Source of the DNA: Prosopocoilus inquinatus
Taxonomy: Eukaryota > Arthropoda > Insecta > Coleoptera > Lucanidae
Assembly (NCBI GenBank): GCA_036172665.1
Contig: CM069875.1
Location: 24,955,806 to 25,019,805, forward strand
Reading direction: 5' to 3'
DNA length: 64,000 nucleotides
The notes beneath the pieces are model-generated. The model saw nothing but the letters and a program-made list of their open reading frames with translations. It was not told where the DNA came from and made no database searches. Below are positions 22,873 through 33,123 of this stretch, one piece after another. Position 1 is the stretch's first letter. Each line of letters opens with the position of its first letter. The translations under genes were made by a program, and so were the position numbers.

Positions 22873-23770
22873 TTGTATACTTGCTGTTTTAGCACCATTA
22901 CTCCGAACTGCAAACTTTACTCTTACGCGGACGATACACAGTTGATCTTTTCATTTTCCTCTGCTGATCCTTATGACGCTGTAGGGAGTGTTAATCAGGA
23001 ATTAGAACATATCCGTATATTATCTTCTAACCATGGTCTCAAAATCAACCCTTCTAAATCCTCAGTTTTAATTTTTGTTTCCAAAACACTTATTGGTACT
23101 GTTGCTAACGGAGCCGATATCAAACTGGAAACCGAAACGTTGATTTTAACAAATTGCGTCAAAAATCTTGGACTCTTAATTGATAGTAAACTACGTTTTA
23201 AAAATTACATTAATTCACTTATTCGTAAGTCCTATTCAGTCTTAAAAATACTATTTTGCAGTAGGTTCCTCCTAAATCAGAAATTAAGATTATTACTTTG
23301 TAATTCTCTCGTGTTAGATTGGTTCAATTATTGCGATTGTGTTTACAGTCCTTGTATTGATGCATCGGATAAGACTCGCATTCAGAAAGTTCAAAATTCT
23401 TGCTTGCGTTTTATTTATGGTATCAAGAAATACTGACATGTTTCTCATGCATTGAAAATTGCCGGATGGTTAAACATGATAAGCAGGAGGTATATCCACA
23501 GTGCCTCTACTTTTCGCAATATTTTACTTTATAAAAAACCCGCGTATCTCTACAATAAAATTACTTACCGTGCTGACATACACAATATCAATATACGTCA
23601 CAAAAACGTCATTACTATACCCCAACACTCTACTACTCTTTCAGACGTTCACTTTCTTATAATATTGCAACCCTATGGAATGACCTACCCTTGCAATTCA
23701 AAGATCTGTTATATGCAAGTTTTAAACGTCAATTAGTAGCCTTGAAAAAGAGCGGACATTTGTAGCATTC
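22873..23770 (+). mobile_element. CR1/Jockey-type LINE, 3' end of ORF2 (5'-truncated)
   Basis: An open segment 22873-23436 starts just before the reverse transcriptase YADDTQLI motif. It continues with LSSNHGLKINPSKSSVLIF, LGLLIDSKLRFKNYINSLIR and QKVQNSCLRFIYG. After one stop at 23434 the reading continues (ISRRYIHSASTF, KPAYLYNKITY) and then, in another frame, reaches LWNDLPLQFKDL, ending at KSGHL-stop near 23765. The upstream half of ORF2 is missing. Two frame changes make it inactive. Confidence 0.85.
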
Positions 23771-24206
23771 TTAACTTTTTCAATAGATATCACTCTCATA
23801 TGTATATTTAATTTCCTACTGCACCTTATATTTGTTTATTAGTTAATCAATGGGCGTTGATGGAAGATCAGCAAGTCGGCTTACCTATGGCCTGAATCGA
23901 CGCCATTGATCTACGCTTTTGTTAGTATATACACGGTGGCCAGAAAAATGCCGACAAACGCCACGCAGGCCAAATCTTTGTTTAATTCTGAGTTGACAAT
24001 CTTAATTGAAAAAAGTAGTACAGTGCTTTCTTAAGTCACACAAGCAGCTTAAAAGAATTGTAAATTTGGCAACACCTAATCAGACAAGTACTGTGGTAGT
24101 AATCATTTTATTATTTACTATAAATCAGGTAAATACGCAAATTAGCAAGAATTTTATGTTAACATGGATACCAATTGTATTCAAATTTAAAGATAATATG
24201 AAAAAA
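23771..24206. other. LINE 3' UTR and left flank of the DD41D element
   Basis: 23771-23930 is the probable 3' UTR of the LINE, with GATCAGCAAGTCGGCTTACC followed by CCTGAATCGACGCC. The left terminal inverted repeat of the adjacent transposase element should lie in 23930-24206, but no convincing pair with the right side was found. Confidence 0.4.
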
Positions 24207-25262
24207 TTATAAGAACTGTTCAAATTGGTAGCCATCAGTTTCCAGACATAATTCCAATCTTCGAGGAAGCGAATTCAAAACGCGCTCCAACATATCCGGG
24301 GTGATTAATCGAACTGCCGCCGTAATTTTATTAATTACATCCTCTTCGTTCACTGGAGGCGTTGCATAGACCTTTTCCTTTAAAAACCCCCAAACGAAAA
24401 AGTCCAGAGGATTAATATCGGGAGATCTTGCCGGCCATGCTATTGAACCGTTACGCCCTATCCACCGATTCGGAAAGTGTTCGTTTAACCAATCCCTAGA
24501 AATTCTGGCATTGTGAGCAGGGGCTCCGTCATGCATGTACAACATGTTGGGTCTCAAATTCAGTGGAATATTATCCAGTACTTCTTCTAAAACGTTAACG
24601 TACTCAATTCCATTTAGACGATTTGGAAGAAATATTGGTCCAACAACTCGGAGATTTAAAATCCCCAGCCAAACATTTACCGAAAATCTTCTCTGATGTC
24701 CAATTTCCCTTACTGCCTTGGGATTTTCGTCCGCCCAAAAATGAAAATTATGGCTATTAAAGACGCCATCTCTCGTAAACAAGCATTCGTCGCTCCAGAG
24801 AATATGCAATAAAAAGTTCGGCTCTTCTTGAATCCTTTGTAAAATATTGTTACAAAACATTCTTCTGTGCACATTATCGTTCACATACAAAGGCTGCACT
24901 TTCCTTGCATGAAACGGATGCAACAAATTTTGAGATAGTACTGAGTGCACTGTTGTTTTGCTAGGAATATTTAGTTCCCGAGCTATTTGTCTTGTGCTGG
25001 ACGTCGGATCTTCGTAAACAGCATCCAATATTTGCTCTTCTAATTGAACTGTTCGACGCCCTCTAGGTCTACCGCTGTTACGATAATTCGGTATAAAGGA
25101 GCCAGTTTCTCTAAGTCGCTGATCCATTCTACGGAACGTGTTGGTGGATGGATGTCGCCGTTGAGGATACCGTATTTGATATTCTTCTTTTGCCAAGTTT
25201 GCATTTCCATTGCAAAATCCGAATACCATATACATGTCGGCGTATTCTCCAAAGGTAAACAT
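24207..25262 (-). CDS. Intact Tc1/mariner-superfamily transposase, DD41D type (351 aa)
   Basis: Single uninterrupted reading frame. The N-terminal helix-turn-helix (MFTFGEYADMYMVFGFCNGN, then YPQRRHPSTNTFRRM and RLRETGSF) is the insect DUF4817-like head. A second HTH contains STRQIARELNIPSKTTVHSVL. The catalytic core has LWSDECLF (first Asp), YMHDGAPAH (second Asp) and ARSPDINPLDFFVWG (third Asp). By count there are 41 residues between the second and third catalytic Asp, so DD41D. Length is normal for the superfamily, and all three acidic residues are present. Cut-and-paste transposition with TA target sites is expected from the family. TIRs could not be delimited, so mobility is uncertain. 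It is the only complete transposon protein in the window and probably a recent arrival. Confidence 0.88.
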   Translation of the reverse strand: MFTFGEYADMYMVFGFCNGNANLAKEEYQIRYPQRRHPSTNTFRRMDQRLRETGSFIPNYRNSGRPRGRRTVQLEEQILDAVYEDPTSSTRQIARELNIPSKTTVHSVLSQNLLHPFHARKVQPLYVNDNVHRRMFCNNILQRIQEEPNFLLHILWSDECLFTRDGVFNSHNFHFWADENPKAVREIGHQRRFSVNVWLGILNLRVVGPIFLPNRLNGIEYVNVLEEVLDNIPLNLRPNMLYMHDGAPAHNARISRDWLNEHFPNRWIGRNGSIAWPARSPDINPLDFFVWGFLKEKVYATPPVNEEDVINKITAAVRLITPDMLERVLNSLPRRLELCLETDGYQFEQFL

Positions 25263-25429
25263 TGTTCGGTACTAAGAACAGCACAAAATGTTTATCTTAT
25301 TTCAAGAGCCAAATGTCACATGAGAAACGTCAAAAATTGACAACTACTTACTACTTTTAAACAAGCAGCCTTACAGTACCACGTTGCCATATGTACTTTA
25401 ATTTCAAAAAAGCCAATGAAGAAATGTTA

Positions 25430-26860
25430 AAAATGTAAACCAGGGTGTACCGGGGGTTTTTCGAAATTTCGTGCGAATGGATACCCTCGTCAGCCAAGTC
25501 ACCAATACCATTTTTTGTGCTTCTTCAGGTAATTATCACCGCAATATGTGACTAAATTTGTATGCCTTAAATTGAGATTGAGTACTATGATGTCTCTATT
25601 CATTTACTCCGTCTCCAGTCTCCAAACGTTTGCTTATTTCCTTTCATTTGGTAATATTCTGAATTTGTCCCAAATCTACCCAATTTTTGGGTAAATACTC
25701 GGGTATTTACCAAAATTTTATGTACCGGGTATATTGCCATCACTGGCCACAGCTAAGAGTGACTGATTCATTTTGATGTGATACAAATTAACTTTCGTAA
25801 TAGATGAATTTGCAGGAAATTCACTAATTCAATTTTCGTCAAAATTTAATATTGTGAATTAATGTACACGTCATCTGACCAATCTTTTCCGAAGAAAATG
25901 AAGAAACGGTTCAGTTACTTTACTGCACACATACTGCGAACGCTTCATCAATGAATGATTTTTTTTTGAGTCGCGTTTTTAAAAAGATACACTACTCGAC
26001 AAAGCACTGACATGCTGAAGGAAATGTTCCTGGTCGTTTAATTTCCTGCCCAGCCATCCGAGTTGTCTGACCCCAATTTTTTTCCTATGTGATTATTTCA
26101 AGGGTAGGTATGTATTCTACGCGACCTCGAATCCTAGAAGAGTATTACAACAGAAGAAATTGCTACAGTTGCCGCAGAAATGTTGCAGAATACGAGAGGA
26201 GTTTATGTGCCGCTTTCATGAATATATGTATATTTGAAGATGGAGAAATGGGACACCTTCGGCACGCAGTCTTTACAGAGTAAATATCTCATCTTTTATG
26301 TACACGTTAAAGCCATTTGTTGTACATATTGTATTTGAAAATTATACATAATACTTGTTTAAAATGTGTTGGATATTCGTGCTTCCCACAGTGAAGGATA
26401 TCTTGTGTGTACCTGAGATTTTTGTTGTGAGAAATGTACAAATATATCATACAGATTTTTTTTACATTTTGCACCCTATCTAGAGATTTTATTTCTTATG
26501 TCTACTATCTTCTAGAATTATCAGAACAAACAACAGTTTTTGTTTTTTTTTAATTTTAATTGAACATTTGATAAAATGTAAGAAATTTTTTTTCTGATTT
26601 AAAAAATATGTGATATGTTGGTATTTGTATGAACCATTCGTGATATAATTAAGTTCAAAATGTGTCTTAACGTTTAAAAAATCAAAACGGCTTGGAATTT
26701 TTCTTAAAAAAGCTCTGAAGACTATGAATTCGAATGTTCGTAACCCTACACTAGAATTAATAATAAATAAAATCTTCTAGGCCGACCTAACATTTTAAAT
26801 ATTGACAACAGAGTAGAGATAACCTAAACAAGTTCGTTTGATTGTGGTTGTACTTCTACT
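25430..26860. other. Interval right of the transposase
   Basis: No gene is supported. A 64-aa open stretch at 26089-26283 has Cys/Arg-rich residues but no partner exon or homology that can be named. CAGGGTGTACCGGG at about 25440 may be a degenerate transposon end. Confidence 0.35.
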
Positions 26861-26861
26861 C

Positions 26862-26906
26862 CCTTACTGAAGAAATCCCAAATAGGACCGAAACAGCTGT
26901 ACCGGA
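26862..26906 (+). ncRNA. Hammerhead-like relic (family A) with intact core
   Basis: Core CTGAAGA (26867-26873), GAAA (26890-26893) and CAGCTGTA before the predicted cut after 26901 are all present. Helix II (AATCC against GGACC) keeps only three pairs, and helix I is lost. A CACTGCAATC tail follows, as in other family A copies. Probably inactive. Confidence 0.45.
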
Positions 26907-26980
26907 GGTACACTGCAATCGAAACTACATCTCACAAACGGCGCTTCCAAAAAAATGATCTTTCATCTTAGCAAACAATA

Positions 26981-28291
26981 TACAGGGTGTTCTTTTACTG
27001 TGTGCAAATAAAAAAAACCTCAGTATAAGTACATGACATGCTATCTTCTGTGCGTATTTTCGGGTGGCTACCGAATCATAGCCAAAAAAAAATTTGGAGG
27101 TTCCACTTGTTTGAAACTGCTGAAAAGTGCGAAAGAGAAACATTCAGCAAGGTCATTGACGCCTTCCTCTGAAGTCAGTGGGTATGCCCACACACAGTCC
27201 CGCATTTAAACTCATTCTCCAGCGTTTCGTAATAAAAATCACTGATGTCGTTTATTACAATACCCGGGCCCTATGTGCGTTTCCGCGGACTTCCCTGTAC
27301 AAGAGTAACATATCTCTTTTTTCATTATTTGTAAATGCCATTACGATCTTAATACGCGTTTTTACGAATCAAAAATCTGTCTTCGGTCGTCAAATTTTTC
27401 GTAACTGCAGAACGCTAATGTAATACTGCCCCACCTTGAACGTGTTACAGCGGCCGCCGTTGTAAAAACACAAAAAATTGCTGTAATAAAAATCATCAAA
27501 AGAAATACGAAACTGCGACTTCATCGAATGCATGCGAGAATACTTTAAGATATTAATCAATTTGTAAATGTTGGAATTGCAATGCAAGCGCGTCAAAAAT
27601 GCTTTACTTAGCCGAATTTCATAATTGAATTAATAGAAATTGTAAATTTAATGTCAGTCATATTGGTAGTGAGCACATATCAGTTTTAACAGCTATATGC
27701 GGCCGATTTTAAACTAGGTACAAACAGTAGAAAAACTACAATATTTTAAAGTTTCTTTATTAAACTAAAGAAATCTTAATCTATTTAATTAGAAATGGAA
27801 AGACAATTTATTACTTGTGAGGGTAAATATCCGGAAATAAAACGATGAATGACGGTGATGTCATTATTTAACTCATCCGCATTTTCTTGCAGTAATTATG
27901 ATGGTCGGTTTATAATTTGAAAATACCTAAAATTGTAATTACTTGGAGCGAAGTGGCACTTATTTTAATTAATCCAAACGCTTTGTGAGCACGTTTAAAA
28001 TGTTTCTACTGTTACGATCTATTAATAGGCCTCATACGAATCAAACGGATGTTCGTTTACGACATCGTAAAACACTGACCTATATTCAGGTCTCAGTCAC
28101 ACAGGCAAGGCGGCGTACCATCCAGTCGTTAGCTATGCCAGCAGTTCTCAAAGGGTTTGGTGAAAATCTTCCAATGCATTTTTCTCGAAAACTGTTAGCT
28201 TAGTGTTAAGAGCATATAAGTTTAATCGTTGCCATTTATGGTGATGTATTACAGGTTTAAATATTCGCACACAGTAAAAGAACACCCTGTA
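26981..28291. mobile_element. 1.3-kb non-autonomous Tc1/mariner-like element with 30-bp TIRs
   Basis: The left TIR at 26981-27010 (TACAGGGTGTTCTTTTACTG...) and the complement of the right TIR at 28262-28291 agree at 29 of 30 positions. TA dinucleotides flank both ends. The interior has no transposase. Its right sub-terminal part (28195-28250) resembles the tandem units at 32175-32470, and a partial copy lies at 40735-40999. Confidence 0.85.
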
Positions 28292-28409
28292 TAGTAGCGA
28301 GCATGAAAAATGGAACACATTTTATCGTAGATAGTTTACAACATTAAATGGTAAAAAGACCTGTACCTAAAGGGTGACTTTATTGGATATTAAAATTAAA
28401 CTACTAATA

Positions 28410-28605
28410 CCCGGTTTCTGAAACGAACTTTATGTAAGTATAAATTTTTATTGAGAAATAACTTTATGAAAAGCATAAACTGTCTATGTTGCTACATATA
28501 TGCTTTATTGACAGATAGAGTTTTGAGAAACGGTTTTTAGAAGTTGTAGTGAATTTAGGTTGAGTTTATCTCTACGCAATGTCATGCGTTGTTTCAGAAA
28601 CCGGT
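28410..28605. mobile_element. MITE (about 195 bp), ends CCGGTTTCTGAAAC
   Basis: CCGGTTTCTGAAACGAAC at 28411 is mirrored by GTTGTTTCAGAAACCGGT ending at 28605. Non-coding interior. Target duplication not resolved. Confidence 0.7.
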
Positions 28606-29627
28606 CATAAAAGAATCCGTATTACAGATTACGTAAACGCAGTTATAAATTTCTAATTATTAAATTAGAATGAATTAAAAATTTATCCTAAAATCTTAAG
28701 GCGACACTACCTGGAAAATACAACGCAATGTTTTGTAAATAAACAGTAAACTCGAAACAAAGTCCAGCATACACCTTCTGCAAGTTATTTATTATGTGAT
28801 GTAGGAATCATCTGATTCTGGAGAATAAAATCGGTATTTATTAGGCAAATCAGTAGTACGTCAAAGTAGTTAAAGTAATAGGATCACTCAGGATTAACTC
28901 GTTAAAACTGACTGTGCGTATGTGAGTATTAAGGTGCATTCATACTTGTAAACTGCTCGAGTTGTCCTATATCACAAAGGCAAAACTTGTCAAACCCCGG
29001 AGAAATTTAGGTTGAAGGTTTCGTTAAATACACGAGAAACTACTAATGTGTCGAAGCAGTCACAGTCGTAAAACGTACAAATCTTTAACGCGTCACTGAT
29101 GTGCAAACAAAACAATAAACCAGGCAAAGCGCAAGTAAGTCTCTGTGACTCGCAAAAACCACTACAGTTCTGGTTTACTGGATATAATAAGTTGTGTATG
29201 TAACAGAAAATATTTCAAATACACACGCGTTCATTTTGCACTGATTTCGGTATAATTGAAATGAATTAAATGTATTGTGCCAGTCTTTTTAAAAGTTACA
29301 TTAAAGACTTATAACGAATTGGGACGGTTAAAAATGTTATGCAATTTAATATTTTCCGATTTGTTGAGGGTAAAAAGCGCAACTTTTTACTTCTGTCTAG
29401 CTTTACCTGGCGATATGCAAACATTTCAACAATACATAAAACTTGCACCATAAAAGTGCAGTCTAAGCATTCTGAGCGCACCGTTCCTAAATTAGTTCTT
29501 ACTTACTTACTTACTTTATTGTAAAACACAATTTTTTCACGAGACAAAAAGAATTGTCCAGTTTACGATAAGTCATAATTACAATAAAAAAAAAGTTCGT
29601 TCCATTTAGGGGTGTTTTATTTATCAC
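28606..29627. other. Intergenic interval without recognised features
   Basis: AT-rich. No supported ORF or inverted repeat. Confidence 0.4.
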
Positions 29628-29761
29628 TAAGGCCCACATTTACAATGACGGTTGAACTTTGAGCCGAAGCTTAAATCATTCACAACAATTGTTGAAATAA
29701 TCGTTGTTAAGGGTTTAAGCTTCGGTTCAAAGTTGAACCGCATTTGTAAAACTGGACCTAA
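29628..29761. mobile_element. Harbinger-like MITE with about 50-bp TIRs
   Basis: The left arm (TAAGGCCCACATTTACAATG...) and the complement of the right arm (TTAGGTCCAGTTTTACAAAT...) are about 85% identical over 50 bp, including GAAGCTTAAA. Ends lie at TAA trinucleotides, which suits the three-base TWA targets of PIF/Harbinger elements. Confidence 0.75.
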
Positions 29762-29767
29762 GTTACA

Positions 29768-29902
29768 TTAAGGGCCGGTTTTTTCATCTGTCAGTAACTT
29801 TAATCGTCGATTTATTCCCATAGTTACAATTAGAGAGACAATTGTTTTCATAGGAATTAATCAACGGTTAAAGTTTATCAGAGATGAAAAGATCGGGCCT
29901 AA
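29768..29902. mobile_element. Second Harbinger-like MITE, adjacent
   Basis: The left arm TTAAGGGCCGGTTTTTTCAT and the complement of the right arm TTAGGCCCGATCTTTTCATC are mirrored over about 50 bp. It lies only 6 bp from the previous MITE and has similar ends, so it belongs to a related family. Confidence 0.75.
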
Positions 29903-30974
29903 GTAAATGGTTCGTTTGGTTGAGTTAGTAGTTAAGTTGTTACATTTCCGAAAAGTACTTATTTACGTTTTACATTTCTCCGTAGAGACACTCACTTCTT
30001 TAGCATAACCTGAGACAATAAAAAATTTTTTTTTTACATTACCACCAATTGCTAATTGCGTGATTTACAGATTTCTGCCCGTGTATGATCTCACAAAGTA
30101 CTTTTTCCTTATTATTATAAAAGTCTGATTCCAAAGATCCCCAAAATTATCAGCGTTTCGCTGAACTGTGAGAATATTAATTATTTTGAATGTAATATTA
30201 TCTGATGCTTAGCGTTCTCAAGTAAGTAACGAGTTGGTTTTCATTTGTCAGCATGTAATTCCCTCTATTAAAACGTTAATTTTGCATGAATTCCATCGAC
30301 CCAAAAGGAATTTGACTTACAAGCTAAACAGAAGTCGGTAAATTATGTTAGACAATTTTCGCGGCAATTAAACCGTGTCGACGACCGTACTTGCATTCTT
30401 GCGAAATGCTCACTAAACAATTTTGTCAATTAAACCTATAAACTCGCGCATTAAATTTTGTATTGTTCCCAAAATAAAAAACGAATATTGATAATAATTT
30501 TTCAAATATGACAATATTGAACGGTCAATTTTATAGGTTTTTAGAATGAAAATCGCTACTAATTTATTTATTACCAAATAAGAAGTGATGAGGTTTATCG
30601 GCATTCTTTACTTGTCAGCAATCTTAGGACATTTGTATGGACACTAACGGTCATTTCGTTTCCTATATACAACGCGCACGCTTGCCGCTACTTTATGAGC
30701 GCCGGGGTATTAATGCAATGAATGCGCGGTAACAAACGCAAATTACGCGATTGGGAATCTTCCCACGTAACGTGCCACTTATGAGAATGACATTGAGTTC
30801 CATACTTTCATCCGATATTTGCTTATCAGGTTACCATTCACCTCAAGAAAGAATATACTATAGTCGCAAATAGTCATAAAATTTTTTCGTTTGTTATTAT
30901 GTAACACTTTGTATCAATCTGTATAATTCCACCTATCAATAAAAAATAGGGCATAGTTAACTGAACAATATTGA
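29903..30974. other. Intergenic interval without recognised features
   Basis: No supported gene, and no long inverted repeat was seen. Confidence 0.4.
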
Positions 30975-31255
30975 TATGAACGCCTGAACGATCCAAGTGG
31001 TAAGGGATCGGCCTTGCAATCATAAGGTCGTGGCTTCGCACCCTGCTCGAGATATTTCTCGTTACTCGCTTCAGGCACCCTTCAGTGTTGGGGATACAAT
31101 TCGATACTGCTTCTCCTTCAACGACGAGGAGGTTTGGATATAACAAAGCCATGGAACACTTTACACACACCAAAGTACACTCCCGCTCCTAAGGTCCTGA
31201 CAAGTCTTGATTTAGGACTACGTTGGGCAAACACCACAGATAAAAAAAAAACAAA
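30975..31255 (+). mobile_element. tRNA-derived SINE with A-tail
   Basis: The A-box-like AAGTGGTAAGGGATCGG starts at about 30995 and the B-box-like GGTCGTGGCTTCGCACCC is at 31026-31043, with the spacing and internal TTGCAATCATAAGG of a tRNA. The body is about 200 bp. It ends in an A-run at 31242-31251. Confidence 0.75.
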
Positions 31256-32068
31256 ATAATCTTTCCGGAAAAACTTGGAAAACAATCGTGATATGTAATT
31301 TGTCCTGCCACGGTAAGATGCAAGAAGTGCAGATCTACCCTTTGTGTCGAAAAAGAATGTTTAAAACTATTTGATATAAGGAATAAAATTATTCTAAATC
31401 AGGTATTTTTTTAATAATTCGTTTTTCTGTGCCGTACTTGTCGAATGTCAATTGTCACATCGTTTATGCTGCGTGCTTTTCTTGGCATAAAGTTTCATTC
31501 GTTGCATTTCGTTTTGTTACGATATTCAAAAGTGGATAGGCGTTCTCTCTCTATCAAAAGCACGTTAGCTTTAGCTGTATACAAAAAAAATGCTCATCTG
31601 ATTTACGTTATAAGCAGACGGGGCCTTTTCCTAATAGATCGACGCAGCGATGTATTATGTACCGGATTTTTGGTTATATTTTGAACGGTAGCTAAGTACA
31701 CTCCTTATTATCAGACATATCAAAAAATGTTTGAATACAAACTTTTAAGAATTCACCTGAACCGCCAGAATTGATTAAAAAAGGAAACAAATGACGATCG
31801 GAAAATAACAACTGAGTACAGACTTCAATTAATTAAATTAAATTGGACATCCAGTGTATTTTCTCGAAATAAGAAAGATATTTTTCCCCTAAGTCCGAAA
31901 ATATGTAGTATGCTTATATTTGGTTTTCCATTTTATGGCAACAATTAAGTTTGAAATTATTATACATACTCTTTTGGTACATTTTTATTAATTCTTTTCA
32001 TATAATATGTTAACTTGTCTTAATAGTCAGCGTTTTGTCTTATGAAATGACGCAGATTAAAAGTTCTT
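31256..32068. other. Intergenic interval without recognised features
   Basis: A 79-aa open stretch at 31445-31684 has no recognisable domain, start context or partner exons. Nothing else stands out. Confidence 0.35.
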
Positions 32069-32470
32069 GTCCTTAACAAAAAGTTAATAAATAGTTCTAG
32101 AGAAACTCGCTGTTGAAAACTTTCCGAAAGTGTTTTCAACTGCGTCAGCCTCGAAACCATTAACTTTTTGTTAAGGACATGTGAGTTAAATGGTTACCAT
32201 TTATTTATACTGACATATTATAAGTTTCAACCTATGGCCACTGGCCAGTGGTTTTCAAACAGCGTCGGAAAGATTCTCTCAAAAACTATTAAGGACATAT
32301 GAGTTCAATCGTTGCCATTTATTTATAGTGATATATTAGCATTTCAACCTGTGGCCAGTGGCAAGTGGTTCTCAAACAGTTTCGGAAACATTTTCGACTC
32401 CTGTTTTCTCGAAAGCTATTAACTTTTGGTTAAGGACATATGAGTTTAGTCGTTTTTATTACGCATTTCA
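32069..32470. repeat. Stem-loop followed by about 2.5 tandem units of 118-140 bp
   Basis: GTCCTTAACAAAAAGTTAAT at 32069 is the exact complement of a segment ending at 32177. Then a unit starting GGACATRTGAGTT repeats at 32175, 32293 and 32433. The units match the right sub-terminal part of the 26981-28291 element, so the array probably grew from a transposon end. Confidence 0.7.
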
Positions 32471-33074
32471 AGCTTTACACAACTATCACAGCTTGTTTCC
32501 ATTTCACTCATACTTGGAATAATGCTATTCCTAAAAATATTGGTGAATACTGTATAGGATGCAACTGAAAAGGTCTTCTGTAGTTGGCTCTGACATCAGT
32601 CTTTATCATTACTGTCTAATCAGTACGGTTACGATCAGTGTTATTGTCAGTATTCAAAAATTGGTTGTTTAAGACATTAGTTATAATAATGAATTGTTTG
32701 GAACGACAAATCAGATCAGTAGAAGGCTGAATAACGAAAACTATTTTTTTCCTTTGATGAAATTTAGTTTAATAAGCCGTTAACAATTTGGTGATACTTC
32801 TTTTGGTTTCCAAATGCCTATAACTATTTTCTGAGCTATTCAATGATATTGAATTTCATGTTATTTAATGTCTTAATTAGTTAGATTTGATTGTTATCTA
32901 ATAAAATTACCACAAAGGTTTGAAATTTCAGGTTTAATTTTAGGTTTCTATCTACAGACTCTTAGCTACATCGATTTCACGTAAATTTTGTAAAATTCCG
33001 ATTTAATTAAACACGTAACGTCATTGTATTAAGATGAACGGATCATTAAAAAACTATAAATAAAATGCAAACGA
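32471..33074. other. 3' flank of PRP3
   Basis: No gene or repeat recognised. Confidence 0.4.
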
Positions 33075-33080
33075 TTTATT
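33075..33080 (-). terminator. PRP3 poly-A signal
   Basis: AATAAA on the minus strand, 44 nt after the PRP3 stop codon. Confidence 0.65.
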
Positions 33081-33123
33081 TACAACATATTATATAAGTA
33101 ATACTGATAAAAAATAAAACTTT

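Noticed and set aside
24207..25340. Terminal inverted repeats for the DD41D transposase
   Set aside because: No pair of left and right flanking sequences matched convincingly by eye, so boundaries are not reported.
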